Both the position numbers and the translations under genes were made by a program. Under the pieces are notes generated by a model. That model ran no database searches and had not been told where the DNA came from. It saw nothing but the letters and a program-made list of their open reading frames with translations. DNA of 64,000 nt from Paracoccaceae bacterium (GTDB taxonomy: Bacteria; Pseudomonadota; Alphaproteobacteria; Rhodobacterales; Rhodobacteraceae), in contig JAFWNM010000004.1 of the NCBI GenBank assembly GCA_017510335.1, forward strand, positions 62,001 through 126,000. Reading direction: 5' to 3'. Shown piece by piece: positions 52,909 to 62,377 of the stretch; position 1 is the first letter of the stretch, and each line of letters opens with the position of its first letter.

Positions 52909-53547
52909 CTATAGCGGTTCCTGTGCCTGATACGCCTTGCGCAGCACATCAGGGTCATCATGGTGCAATTCAATCGTGATCACACCGGGAAGCTGCGCAA
53001 AATCCTGCATCAGGCGATGCGGGTGCCAGTTGCGGGATATACCGCCCAGCCCGGGCAGTTGCTGCAGCAACCCAGATGTGGAAATCGCGCAGCGCGCAGG
53101 CCCGACCGGCCCTGCCTGCTGCGCAAGCGCCATGGCCTGCGCGGCCACATCAGGGGTCACCCGCAAACGCTGGACAACCGCATAATGCGATTCCCGCACA
53201 TGGCTAAGGTAGTAGGACGCCCCAACCGCAGACGTCATGCCATAATGCACGTCATTGCGTTCAGGTGCCTTGTCCAACTGCCAACTGCCCGCAGGGTCGA
53301 ACAACACACGTTCCGCACCGTTGATAAACAGCCCCGTATGATGCCCGTTGCCTGATGTGTGGTGCATGATGGTCACCAGCGTCAGTTCCGGCGCCCCGCC
53401 ATGCACATGGCGCGCGGCGGCAACCGCGTCATCACTGGCCCATGTCTGCTGCCCCGCGCATCCCGCAAGAAACAAAAACGCGGCCAGAAGCAGACCTGCG
53501 GGAACAACGCCCCGAATAAAGCCCAAGGGCATTGCATTTACCGGCAT
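52909..53547 (-). CDS. Lipoprotein of unknown function, possible papain-like fold
   Basis: A 212-residue protein with a lipoprotein signal: hydrophobic VPAGLLLAAFLFLAGCAGQQ with an LAGC lipobox. The mature part has two conserved-looking blocks, IMHHTSGNGHHTGLFINGAE followed by RVLFDPAGSW, and later ARCAISTSGLLQQLPGLGGI. A His block followed by a Cys block is the order seen in circularly permuted NlpC/P60-like peptidases and acyltransferases, but this is inference. The ATG is chosen over a TTG two codons earlier because gaagg has proper spacing. It lies next to an L,D-transpeptidase gene (convergent). Confidence 0.75.
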   Translation of the reverse strand: MPVNAMPLGFIRGVVPAGLLLAAFLFLAGCAGQQTWASDDAVAAARHVHGGAPELTLVTIMHHTSGNGHHTGLFINGAERVLFDPAGSWQLDKAPERNDVHYGMTSAVGASYYLSHVRESHYAVVQRLRVTPDVAAQAMALAQQAGPVGPARCAISTSGLLQQLPGLGGISRNWHPHRLMQDFAQLPGVITIELHHDDPDVLRKAYQAQEPL

Positions 53548-53590
53548 AACCAACCTTCTTTACGAACACATCGGCACGGACAAGGCGGCG

Positions 53591-53725
53591 TCAGGAATTC
53601 GCCAGCGCCATGAAAATCAGCACAGCGATAGAAACCGCAGCGCCCCAGACCGAATACCGGATAAAGCCCGCGAAGGTTTTTTCCTGTTCCCTGATATCCA
53701 TTTTGCCGTGCTCATGTTTGGCCAT
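53591..53725 (-). CDS. aa3-type cytochrome c oxidase subunit IV
   Basis: A 44-residue single-helix protein. The sequence [20 protein letters not shown] is the family signature, followed by one membrane helix [16 protein letters not shown]. It is the small fourth subunit of the aa3 oxidase in Alphaproteobacteria and sits on the surface of subunits I-III. The ribosome site aggagc precedes the ATG. No other cox genes are in this window. It is on the same strand as the MBL hydrolase, 91 bases downstream of its stop codon. Confidence 0.93.
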   Translation of the reverse strand: MAKHEHGKMDIREQEKTFAGFIRYSVWGAAVSIAVLIFMALANS

Positions 53726-53816
53726 CGGGCGCTCCTGTTCGTTGGATTTTGATTTTCGATATAATATCGCGCGCGCTCTGTCACCCCTGCTTGAACGCCA
53801 ATTCGAAAAGCACGGG

Positions 53817-54860
53817 TCAGATCGCCTGCCACAGGTAAACGCCATCATCATCCAACCAGCGCCGTGCGCGGCCCGTGGCCGTCAAATGGTTCAGATGGGC
53901 GATCGATTCCACTAGCGCCAGACCATAGACCGCGTCCGTAATCTCGCGTTTGAACAGCGGCGCGAAGCAGTCGCCCGCCTTGCGGGGGGTGCCCAGATGG
54001 GCCTGAAGGCGTTTCAATGCGCCGTGGTGATTCTCAATCATCTGATGCAAGCGCAGGGGCAACCCTGTGAAGGGCAGCTTGTGGCCCGGCAATACCAGAT
54101 GATCGACCTGCGCAAATGCCTTCAGCGCATCACAGGACGCCAGCCATTCCGCCACGGGGTCCGCATCCGGTTCTGTTGCATAGACCCCCAGATTGGCGGA
54201 AATGGACGGCAGCAACTGGTCGGCCCCCAGCACCAGATTGCAGCTTCGGGACCACAGGGTAATCTGGTCAGGGGCATGGCCCTGACCCAGCCGCACAACC
54301 CACTCCCGCCCGGCAGCCTGCAGGACACTGCCGTCCACCAGCCGGTGAAAGCCCAGCGGCAGCGGGGCCACACAATCGGAGAAATTGAACGGCCGTTCCT
54401 GTGCGCGTTGCGCAAGTATGCGGGCGTCCATACCGGCACGCCGCCAGAAATCCAGCGTTTCGCCACTCGGGCGGTCCTGTTCGTCGAGAACCAGCATTCG
54501 CGCCGTCAGCCACGCGGTTCGGGTGGTCCACAATTCCGCCCCCTGCCCCTGAAACCAGCCAGCAAGGCCGATATGGTCGGGGTGGTGGTGGCTTGCAATA
54601 ACGCGCCTGACAGGTTTGCCCCGCAACGGACCGGCCAGCAACTGCCCCCACGCATCACGCGTGGCCGCCGTGTCAAAGCCGGTGTCGAACACTGTCCAGC
54701 CGTCACCATCATCCAGCACAAAGACATTGACGTGGTCCAGCGCCATGGGCAACGCCAGCCGGACCCAGAACACCCCATCGGCAACAACGCTTGCCGTGCC
54801 CGGTTCGGGGGGCACTGGAAACGGATAGCGCAAACCAGATGATGTGGTTCCCCCGTCCAT
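53817..54860 (-). CDS. MBL fold metallo-hydrolase
   Basis: A 347-residue metallo-beta-lactamase-fold protein. The zinc motif is [14 protein letters not shown] (HxHxDH variant), with an earlier FDTGFDT, a later His in [15 protein letters not shown] (bridging Asp) and VLPGHKLPF. The C-terminal helical part ([20 protein letters not shown]) is found in the LACTB2/glyoxalase-like group. The ATG shares its A with the acyl-CoA dehydrogenase stop (TGATG), so the two are translationally coupled, suggesting a role in acyl-CoA or thioester metabolism. Confidence 0.9.
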   Translation of the reverse strand: MDGGTTSSGLRYPFPVPPEPGTASVVADGVFWVRLALPMALDHVNVFVLDDGDGWTVFDTGFDTAATRDAWGQLLAGPLRGKPVRRVIASHHHPDHIGLAGWFQGQGAELWTTRTAWLTARMLVLDEQDRPSGETLDFWRRAGMDARILAQRAQERPFNFSDCVAPLPLGFHRLVDGSVLQAAGREWVVRLGQGHAPDQITLWSRSCNLVLGADQLLPSISANLGVYATEPDADPVAEWLASCDALKAFAQVDHLVLPGHKLPFTGLPLRLHQMIENHHGALKRLQAHLGTPRKAGDCFAPLFKREITDAVYGLALVESIAHLNHLTATGRARRWLDDDGVYLWQAI

Positions 54861-56566
54861 CACACCGCCAGTTCATCATCTGACAGGGCGTATAGACCGG
54901 CCGCACCCGCGCGCACCTGCACCAACAACCCCGCATGTTCCGGCAACAGGCGCGTGATGAATATACGCGCAAGTGCCTGACGCGCGTTTCCGCCCTTGAT
55001 GGCGGCCTGCAAATGGTAATGCGCGCCCAGAACCCTTGCGAAAGCACGCAAATAGGGCACTGCACCGGCGGCACGGTCGGTCATGTCCTGCGTGATCAGC
55101 CATTCGGTTGTTTCACGCAGGGTTTCGGCAGCCTGCCAGACATCTTCCGCCAGGTCCGGCAAGGGGCCGCGGGCCGATTCGGCAAAATCCTCGACTTCCT
55201 GCAGCAGGCGAAATGCCGCTTCGCCGCCATCCATCATCTTGCGCCCGACAAGGTCCATGGCCTGAATTCCGTTCGTTCCTTCGTAAATCGCGGTAACGCG
55301 CACATCGCGCAGATATTGCGCAGCGCCCGTTTCCTCGATGAAACCCATGCCACCATGAACCTGAATGCCGGTGCTTGCAACCTCGATGCCGGTATCGGTG
55401 CCCTGCGCCTTGGTGATAGGGGTCAGAAGGGCCGCGCGCGCCGCCCACTCATCAGCCCCTGTGGCACGGGTCATGTCGATGGCAACGCTATTGGCCAGCG
55501 CAATGGCACGGATGGCGAATATCTCGGCTTTCATCATCGCCAGCATGCGCCGGACATCGGCATGTTCAATAATGGCCCCAGTGGCATTCAAGGGCGTGCG
55601 GCCCTGCCTGCGGTCACGGGCATAGGACAGCGCGTGCTGGAACGCACCTTCGGCGGCCCCGATCCCCTGCACCCCCACGCCCACGCGGGCATTGTTCATC
55701 ATGGTGAACATCGCTGCCATGCCCTTGTTGGGGGCGCCCACCATCCAGCCAATGGCATTGTCATATTCCATGACAGCCGTAGGCGACCCGTGCAAACCCA
55801 TCTTGTGTTCCAGCGACACCACACGCAGGCTGTTGGGCGCACCAATCCCGCCATCGGCATCTGGCAGGTATTTCGGGACCATGAACAGGCTTATCCCCTT
55901 GGTGCCTTGCGGGGCATCCGGCAGGCGGGCAAGCACCAGATGGCAGATATTTTCTGCCATGTCGTGATCCCCCCAACTGATGTAGATTTTCTGCCCCGTT
56001 ATGCGGAAACTGCCATCAGGTTGCGGCTCTGCCTTGGTGCGCAATGCGCCAACGTCACTACCGGCCTGCGGTTCGGTCAGGTTCATGGTGCCGGTCCATT
56101 CGCCCGAAATCAGTTTCGGCAGATATAGCGCTTTCATCTGGTCATCGGCGTGATGCTCCAGCGCCTCGATCTGGCCTTGGGACATCAGCGGACACAGTTC
56201 CAGCGACAAACAGGCCGACGCCATCATGTCATTGAGCACCACTGCCAAGGTCTGTGGCAGGCCCATGCCGCCATAGTCGGGGTCTGCGGCAATACCCAGC
56301 CAGCCGCCATCAGCAATGGCGCGAAAGCCCCCCGCGTAACCCGGTGACGTGCGCACCACGCCGTTTTCCAGCCGCGCGGGGTGCAGATCGCCCTGCCGTT
56401 GCAACGGCGCCAGCACATCTTCACACAAGCGCGCAGCTTCCGTCAGAATAGCGCTTGTCGTTTCACGGGTGGCTTCGGCAAAGCGTTCTGTCTGGCGCAC
56501 CTGATCAAAGGCAACGATATGGTCCAGCAAAAAGCCGTAATCCTGAAGCGGGGCACGGTAGGGCAT
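54860..56566 (-). CDS. Acyl-CoA dehydrogenase with extended C terminus (DmdC-like)
   Basis: A 568-residue FAD enzyme. An N-terminal extension PYRAPLQDYGFLLDHIVAFD marks the group that includes the dimethylsulfoniopropionate gene dmdC and long-chain AcdH-type enzymes. FAD-binding MNLTEPQAGSDVGALRTKAE and GQKIYISWGDHDMAEN are intact, the C-terminal catalytic Glu is in TAIYEGTNGIQAMDL, and VHGGMGFIEETGAAQYLRDV precedes it. The strong ribosome site caggaggcccc fixes the start. It is similar in layout to the other acyl-CoA dehydrogenase at 22941. It forms an operon with the MBL hydrolase. Confidence 0.93.
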   Translation of the reverse strand: MPYRAPLQDYGFLLDHIVAFDQVRQTERFAEATRETTSAILTEAARLCEDVLAPLQRQGDLHPARLENGVVRTSPGYAGGFRAIADGGWLGIAADPDYGGMGLPQTLAVVLNDMMASACLSLELCPLMSQGQIEALEHHADDQMKALYLPKLISGEWTGTMNLTEPQAGSDVGALRTKAEPQPDGSFRITGQKIYISWGDHDMAENICHLVLARLPDAPQGTKGISLFMVPKYLPDADGGIGAPNSLRVVSLEHKMGLHGSPTAVMEYDNAIGWMVGAPNKGMAAMFTMMNNARVGVGVQGIGAAEGAFQHALSYARDRRQGRTPLNATGAIIEHADVRRMLAMMKAEIFAIRAIALANSVAIDMTRATGADEWAARAALLTPITKAQGTDTGIEVASTGIQVHGGMGFIEETGAAQYLRDVRVTAIYEGTNGIQAMDLVGRKMMDGGEAAFRLLQEVEDFAESARGPLPDLAEDVWQAAETLRETTEWLITQDMTDRAAGAVPYLRAFARVLGAHYHLQAAIKGGNARQALARIFITRLLPEHAGLLVQVRAGAAGLYALSDDELAV

Positions 56567-56696
56567 GGGGCCTCCTGAAAAGCTGCAGATGTCTTCCTTG
56601 GGGGCGCGCGACGCTTGGCAAGTCATGCCACGCACCCTATGAACAGTGTTCTAGCCCGCCGAGGCAGAAACCCAAACAAGGACGCCACGTCACAAC

Positions 56697-57662
56697 ATGA
56701 CTGCCGAACGCGACCAGACCGAATTACTGGACCAGACACCCGCGGGCATTTCGCGCGCCAGCACCATTTTGCGCAGCGGCGGGCTGGTCGCCATACCCAC
56801 GGAAACAGTCTACGGGCTGGCAGGCGATGCACGCAACCCCGCCGCAGTGAAGGCCATTTTCGCGGCCAAGGGCCGGCCCGCCCATAACCCGCTGATTGTC
56901 CATGTGGCCCATATGGACACTGCAACCGCATTGGCGCGGCTGGACGACACCGCCCGCACATTGGCGCATCATTTCTGGCCCGGTGCCTTGACGCTGGTGG
57001 CCCCGTTGCGCGACGGGCACGGCTTGGCCCCTGCGGTCACGGCGGGGCTGGACACTGTTGCGCTACGCTTGCCCGCGCATCCTGCGGCGCGCGCGCTACT
57101 GGCGGAATTCGGCAGGCCGGTCGCCGCGCCATCGGCCAACCCGTCGGGCCAGATAAGCCCGACAACAGCGGCGCATGTCATGGCGGGCCTGTCGGGGCGC
57201 ATTGCAGCGGTGCTTGATGGCGGGGCCTGTCCGGTTGGCGTGGAATCAACCATCATCGGCACGGATGACACGGGCCGCGCTGTCGTGCTGCGCGCAGGCG
57301 GCATAAGCCCCGAGATGATGGCCGGGGTTCTGGGCTACCTGCCTGCACCCGCGCAAAGCGCCACCATCACCGCACCGGGCCAGATGGCGTCCCATTACGC
57401 GCCGCGCGCGTCCGTGCGCCTTAATGCCGCCAAGCGCACCGGGCATGAAGTCTGGATAGGGTTCGGACCGGACTGCACTGGCGCGGATTTCACGCTGTCC
57501 GAAAACGGGGATCTGGCGCAGGCCGCATCGCAGCTATTCGCAATTCTGCACAAGGCCGATGCCCTTGGCCGCCCTATTGCCGTGGCCCCCGTGCCCGAAC
57601 ATGATCTGGGGCTTGCCATCAATGACAGGTTGCGCCGCGCCGCAGCACCGCGCGACACCTGA
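56697..57662 (+). CDS. Threonylcarbamoyl-AMP synthase (TsaC/Sua5)
   Basis: A 321-residue enzyme that makes threonylcarbamoyl-AMP from threonine, bicarbonate and ATP for the t6A modification of tRNAs reading ANN codons. The YrdC domain (about residues 15-205) has GGLVAIPTETVYGLAGDA, FAAKGRPAHNPLIVH and RPVAAPSANPSGQISPT, and VESTIIGTDD. The additional C-terminal Sua5 domain (about 220-321), reached by the linker APGQMASHYAPRA, makes it the long Sua5 version. Divergent from the acyl-CoA dehydrogenase gene and convergent with the M20 hydrolase gene. Confidence 0.95.
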   Translation: MTAERDQTELLDQTPAGISRASTILRSGGLVAIPTETVYGLAGDARNPAAVKAIFAAKGRPAHNPLIVHVAHMDTATALARLDDTARTLAHHFWPGALTLVAPLRDGHGLAPAVTAGLDTVALRLPAHPAARALLAEFGRPVAAPSANPSGQISPTTAAHVMAGLSGRIAAVLDGGACPVGVESTIIGTDDTGRAVVLRAGGISPEMMAGVLGYLPAPAQSATITAPGQMASHYAPRASVRLNAAKRTGHEVWIGFGPDCTGADFTLSENGDLAQAASQLFAILHKADALGRPIAVAPVPEHDLGLAINDRLRRAAAPRDT

Positions 57663-57675
57663 CAGGCCCAGTGCA

Positions 57676-58806
57676 TCAGGCGTGCTGGCAGTCCTGCAAG
57701 ATTGTGCGGAACAGTTGCACCGCAGGCGCGATCAGCGCATCGGGGAAATCATAATCGGGGTTATGCAGGCTTGGCGCGTGCAGCCCGGCCCCCAGAAAGA
57801 ACAACCCCGTGCGGGTTACATCCCCAAATGCGCCGAAATCTTCAGAAGCGCGCATGGGCAAGGCGAAATCCCCCATTGGCATGTTCAGCTTCGCGCACGC
57901 GCGCGCCACAATCGCTGCAGCGGCGGGGTTGTTTATACTGGCGTTGAAATGGTCGTGGCGGCTGATCTGCGCGTCAAGCCCATGGTGCAGGGCCTGCGTT
58001 TCGACCAACTGGCGCAAGTCCTGTTCAAACGCCCCCAGTGCCGCGTCGGTGATGGTGCGCAGCGTGATCCATATCTCGGCCTGCGCGGGTGAAATTCCGA
58101 ATGCGGGCTGGCCCATATGCACATGGCACAGCGTGGCAAGGCGCCACTGCGCCCCTACCTGCTGGCCCTGAAACTGCGGCACCCATTCCAGTAACCGCTG
58201 AACCACCGGCGCAGGCGATAGGCCGGTTTCGGGCTGGGCGGCATGGGCTTCGCGCCCGCGCAGCCGCACCCGCACCCCCACCGAGGCACAGGCAGCAGGC
58301 CCCGCAGCGACCGCCACATGCCCAAGTGCCACCCCCGGCATGTTGTGCAGCGCAAATGCCCAATCCGGTCGCAAGGATGCAAAGCGCGGGTCGGCCAGCA
58401 CAGCGCGCGCGCCTTCGCCTGTTTCCTCGGCGGGTTGGAACAGCAACACCACACGCCCCGTGCGCAACGGGCTTTCGGACAGGCTGTGCCCCAGCCCCGC
58501 CAGAATGGCCATATGCCCGTCATGCCCGCAAAGATGCGCGACGCCCGCCCTGCCCGACTGGTGCGCGGCAGAACTGCGTTCCTGTATCGGCAAGGCGTCC
58601 AGCTCCGCGCGGAACATGACCGTCGGACCATCCTGCACCCCGTCATAGATGGCGGCGACACCATGCCCGCCCAAATTACCAATGATGTGGTCAGGCGCGC
58701 CCTGTTTCAGGAAACCAACAATTCTGCGCGCTGTCTGCCCTTCGTCCCCTGACAGGTCAGGATGACGGTGCAAATCATGGCGCAAGGCAACAAGCGGATC
58801 GGTCAT
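57676..58806 (-). CDS. M20 family amidohydrolase
   Basis: A 376-residue metallo-amidohydrolase of the M20D type, related to hippurate hydrolase and IAA-amino acid hydrolases. DLHRHPDLSGDEGQTARRIV is the start pattern, CGHDGHMAILAGLG the first metal site, FQPAEETGEGARAV the Glu pair, and ALHNMPGVALG the next His. A dimerisation insert follows the central domain. It removes acyl groups from amino acids or similar amides in the cytoplasm. The start before TDPLVALRHDLHRH is chosen by similarity. It is convergent with the Sua5 gene. Confidence 0.92.
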   Translation of the reverse strand: MTDPLVALRHDLHRHPDLSGDEGQTARRIVGFLKQGAPDHIIGNLGGHGVAAIYDGVQDGPTVMFRAELDALPIQERSSAAHQSGRAGVAHLCGHDGHMAILAGLGHSLSESPLRTGRVVLLFQPAEETGEGARAVLADPRFASLRPDWAFALHNMPGVALGHVAVAAGPAACASVGVRVRLRGREAHAAQPETGLSPAPVVQRLLEWVPQFQGQQVGAQWRLATLCHVHMGQPAFGISPAQAEIWITLRTITDAALGAFEQDLRQLVETQALHHGLDAQISRHDHFNASINNPAAAAIVARACAKLNMPMGDFALPMRASEDFGAFGDVTRTGLFFLGAGLHAPSLHNPDYDFPDALIAPAVQLFRTILQDCQHA

Positions 58807-58971
58807 GGGGCGCGCTTTCACAAGGGTCCACCCCTGTTTCACGCAAATGAACCACGCTGTCCAGTCAGCACACAGGACCACCAAACATGAAAACAGCCCA
58901 TGTTAAGCCCATGTTCACGGGTGGTCATGATAGTAATGCCAATATCACTCAGGTTGGTTTGCATCATTAAA

Positions 58972-61236
58972 ATGTCCACAGGGTTTCCAGATCAGATCAT
59001 GCGGGAACGCCGCGCACGATTGCGCGCGGAGCGTTTGCTGGAACACGCAAGAATGGAACTGACTGCGGCCAACGACCGGCTGAAGGCCCATGCCTTCAGC
59101 TTATCCGACCAGATTATCGAACAGCGCGCGGAACTACAGGACATGCGCACCATCGCCGAGCAGCTTGAAGGCGTGAATACCCAAGCATCGCAGGAATTGC
59201 AGATCGCGCATTCTGTCGCCAATCTTGCAGATATGCGGTTGCGCGAAGCTGTCGAAACCATAACGGACGGGTTCGCCGTTTTTGACAGCGACCAGAAGCT
59301 GGTGCTTGCCAATCAGGCCTATTTCAGCGTGTTTGATGGATTTCCAGAGGTTACACAAGGCATAGGGTATAACCGCATTCTTGAAATATGCGCCTATGAA
59401 GGGCTTGTGGACCTGCAAGGCACCGCGCCGGGGGAGTGGGTGCAGCGCATGCTGGACCGCTGGCACAAGCCCCAGATCACACCGCTTGAAATGCATTTTG
59501 TAAACGGCATCAGCGTGCGGCTTATGGACCGGCGGGTGCCCAATGGCGACTATGTCAGTCTTGTGCGCAACATCACACGCAGCCTGAAATATCAGGCGCA
59601 ACTGATCGAAGCCCAAACCCAGGCCGAAGCAGCCGCACAAGCCAAATCCGCGTTTCTGGCAAATATGAGCCATGAGATTCGCACCCCCATGAACGGGGTC
59701 GTCGGGATGGCGGACCTGTTGACGGAAACAAAACTGGACAGCGAACAACGCATTTATGCCGAAACCATCCGCAATAGCGGACAGGCGCTTGTCACCATCA
59801 TCAATGACATTCTGGATTTCTCCAAGATGGATGCAGGCAAAATGGACCTGTATCCCGAAAACTTCGATCTGGAAAAAACCATCCATGAAGTTCTGACCTT
59901 GCTGGCGCCGGCAGCGCGCGGCAAATCCATAGAACTGATCCTGGATTACGACATCTTCCTGCCGCGTCATTTCAAGGCAGATCCCGGTCGCGTGCGTCAG
60001 GTGCTAACAAACCTGATCGGAAATGCCGTCAAGTTTACGGAAACCGGCTATGTTCTGGTGCGTGCCGTCGGGGTGAACAAATCCGACGACGCTCAGCTTG
60101 TGCATATCACGGTCGAAGATACCGGCATTGGAATCGCCCCGGAATACAGTGACCACGTTTTTTCGGAATTTCAGCAGGTGGAAGACGCGACCAACCGCCG
60201 TTTCGAAGGCACGGGCCTTGGGCTGGCGATTTCCAAACGCATTATCGAACTTATGGGCGGCACGATCTGGCTTGAATCCGAACCTGGTATCGGGTCATGT
60301 TTCGGGTGTTCGCTCAATCTGCAAATTGCCGTCTCTGTGGATGCGAACCACAGCTTTCCGCCCCCATTGCCCCCCCGTCTGCAACAGGTGTTGCTGATCA
60401 GCGATCACTTGATCAGCCGGAGCATATTGGAACGGCATTTCCAGTCAGCGCGCGTGCGGACACTGACAGCAACGCAATCCATCCCCGCATTGCGCCTTCT
60501 GGGCCAGCAAACCGTCGATCTGGTGTTGATCGATCAGGACCTGTCATCCGATGACGCCGCGCAAATTGCGCGCTTGATTGAAAAAGAAGCCCCCGGTTGC
60601 CCGTCCATCATGATGTGTTCGGCCATGGCGGAACATTCAAACCTGGCCGCGACCGGCGTTATACGGCACGCCCTGCCCAAACCGCTGCTATGGCGCGATG
60701 TCGCCTTGTCGATTTGCGCCGCCCTGGCAGACTCGCAAACCGACACGCCCGCGCCCGCCCTGCCCGAACAACCGGACAATTTCCGGCATGGCGACCATAC
60801 CCGCCTGAAGGTCCTATATGCAGAAGACAATGCCACGAATCGGCTGGTTTTTTCCAAGATGGTGCAAGGGCTTGATCTGGAACTGCATTTTGCCGTCAAC
60901 GGGCGCGAAGCTGTCGAAAAATTTGTCGAGATCGTGCCTGATATCATCTTCATGGATGTGTCCATGCCCGAAATGGACGGGCGTGAAGCAACGCAACATA
61001 TTCGCGCGTTCACCAATGGCAAAACTGTTCCCATCATCGCCCTGACAGCGCATGCCCTGCAGGAAGAAACGGCAAAAATGCTGTCAGCCGGTATGAACGC
61101 CACATTGGCAAAACCACTGCGCAAGGCGGAATTGATTGACGCCTTGTCACGCCACAGCCCGGCGCCGCGCGCCCTTCAGACCGATCGCACGAACACGGGT
61201 TTGTCCTGCTCTGAAAGTACGGGGTCGAATTCATAG
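58972..61236 (+). CDS. Hybrid sensor histidine kinase with two receiver domains
   Basis: A 754-residue soluble signalling protein. A long N-terminal coiled coil (about residues 10-85) leads to a PAS-like domain (about 90-200, AVETITDGFAVFDSDQKLVL). The HisKA domain has His234 in SHEIRTPMNGV; the ATPase domain has N box NLIGNAVKFTETG, G1 DTGIGIAPEY and G2 GTGLGLAIS. Two receiver domains follow: a weakly conserved one with Asp521 in LVLIDQDL and a well-conserved one with Asp662 in IIFMDVSMPEMDG. No membrane helix is seen. Upstream starts exist, but the ATG before STGFPDQIMRE is preferred. Its end overlaps yaaA by 61 bases. Confidence 0.92.
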   Translation: MSTGFPDQIMRERRARLRAERLLEHARMELTAANDRLKAHAFSLSDQIIEQRAELQDMRTIAEQLEGVNTQASQELQIAHSVANLADMRLREAVETITDGFAVFDSDQKLVLANQAYFSVFDGFPEVTQGIGYNRILEICAYEGLVDLQGTAPGEWVQRMLDRWHKPQITPLEMHFVNGISVRLMDRRVPNGDYVSLVRNITRSLKYQAQLIEAQTQAEAAAQAKSAFLANMSHEIRTPMNGVVGMADLLTETKLDSEQRIYAETIRNSGQALVTIINDILDFSKMDAGKMDLYPENFDLEKTIHEVLTLLAPAARGKSIELILDYDIFLPRHFKADPGRVRQVLTNLIGNAVKFTETGYVLVRAVGVNKSDDAQLVHITVEDTGIGIAPEYSDHVFSEFQQVEDATNRRFEGTGLGLAISKRIIELMGGTIWLESEPGIGSCFGCSLNLQIAVSVDANHSFPPPLPPRLQQVLLISDHLISRSILERHFQSARVRTLTATQSIPALRLLGQQTVDLVLIDQDLSSDDAAQIARLIEKEAPGCPSIMMCSAMAEHSNLAATGVIRHALPKPLLWRDVALSICAALADSQTDTPAPALPEQPDNFRHGDHTRLKVLYAEDNATNRLVFSKMVQGLDLELHFAVNGREAVEKFVEIVPDIIFMDVSMPEMDGREATQHIRAFTNGKTVPIIALTAHALQEETAKMLSAGMNATLAKPLRKAELIDALSRHSPAPRALQTDRTNTGLSCSESTGSNS

Positions 61237-61949
61237 CCGGCGGTGTGAAAGTCTTGCAAGGCCGCCGCGTCACGCAGCCGGTTTTCCAGAATGTAGCGTG
61301 CCATCGCGCCGCGTGCCTTTTTCGCATAGAAACTAACGATCTTTGGCTCGGCCCCGTCGCGGGAGTCCATGAAAACGGGGGTAATCACGCGCATGTTCAG
61401 CGCTGCCAGTTCCACAGCGCCAAAATATTCCTGCGATGCACAGTTTACCAGCACTTGCGCGCCGGTTTCAGCGGCGCTGGCATTCAGGGCATCGGAAATC
61501 TTGCGGCCCCAGTAATCATACAGGTTTTTTCCATGCGCCCCGGCAAGGCGGCTGCCCATTTCCAGCCGGTAGGGTTGTAACGCATCAAACGGGCGCAGCA
61601 CACCATACAGGCCCGACAATATGCGCAGATGGCCATGCGCCCAGTCCAACGCATCCCTGTCCAGCGAACGAGCATCAAGCCCGGTATAGGTATCGCCCGC
61701 GAAACCGTAGATGGCGGCGCGCGTTGCCTCTGGCGCGGGGGTAGGGGTGAATTCATCAAACCGTTGCAAGTTCAGCTGCGCAAGCTTGTCGCTGATATGC
61801 ATCAGCTTTTTCAACCCGTCCGCGCCAAGCCCCCGCGCCAGCCGCGCCAGTTCGGTGGCATTTTCATGAAATTGCGGCGTGCCAAGCGCACGGTTTTCGC
61901 CATAAACTGACCAATCCAGCTTTTTGGCTGGCGACAACACAACTAACAT
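61176..61949 (-). CDS. yaaA: Peroxide stress protein YaaA
   Basis: A 257-residue protein of the YaaA/DUF328 family. It begins LVVLSPAKKLDWSVYGENRA, and contains FTPTPAPEATRAAIYGFAGD, GLYGVLRPFDALQPYRLEMG and NCASQEYFGAVE, the family motifs. In E. coli YaaA lowers free iron and so limits DNA damage from hydrogen peroxide. It is on the minus strand, and its C-terminal coding part (21 codons) overlaps the end of the histidine kinase gene on the plus strand. No OxyR site was recognised upstream. Confidence 0.95.
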   Translation of the reverse strand: MLVVLSPAKKLDWSVYGENRALGTPQFHENATELARLARGLGADGLKKLMHISDKLAQLNLQRFDEFTPTPAPEATRAAIYGFAGDTYTGLDARSLDRDALDWAHGHLRILSGLYGVLRPFDALQPYRLEMGSRLAGAHGKNLYDYWGRKISDALNASAAETGAQVLVNCASQEYFGAVELAALNMRVITPVFMDSRDGAEPKIVSFYAKKARGAMARYILENRLRDAAALQDFHTAGYEFDPVLSEQDKPVFVRSV

Positions 61950-62084
61950 GAAATCCCCTATCTTCAGGTTGCGCGTATTTACCTAGCCAATGGCACGGAT
62001 TTGTCCAGATAACATTGCCATATATGGTTGCCCTTCATGCGCCCAACCCCTAGTTTCAGCACAAACCCAAGCAAGAGGCGAAAA

Positions 62085-62372
62085 ATGCTGTCCCTGATCC
62101 AGATTATTCTGCTTGTTCTGAACGTGGCGCAATTCATGATCCTTGCGCATATCATCCTGAGCTGGCTGATCAATTTTCAGGTCCTCAGCCTGAATTCGCC
62201 TATTGTCGGGTCCATCTGGGACGGGTTGAACAGGCTTCTTGAACCTGCCTATACCCGTATTCGCCAATTTTTACCCGATCTGGGCGGTATTGATCTGGCA
62301 CCGCTTGTCGCGTTGCTTGTCATCTACGGGGTGCGCATTGTTCTGATCAACAACGCGGGCATGTTTGTCTGA
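62085..62372 (+). CDS. YggT family membrane protein
   Basis: A 95-residue inner-membrane protein with two long hydrophobic helices, LIQIILLVLNVAQFMILAHI and DLAPLVALLVIYGVRIVLIN. The loop region ILSWLINFQVLSLNSPIVGS and LLEPAYTRIRQFLPDLGGID is the YggT signature. The family is linked to osmotic resistance and cell-division protein assembly. The start follows aagaggcg. recQ begins five bases after its stop codon, so the two share a transcript. Confidence 0.93.
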   Translation: MLSLIQIILLVLNVAQFMILAHIILSWLINFQVLSLNSPIVGSIWDGLNRLLEPAYTRIRQFLPDLGGIDLAPLVALLVIYGVRIVLINNAGMFV

Positions 62373-62377
62373 CGCAA

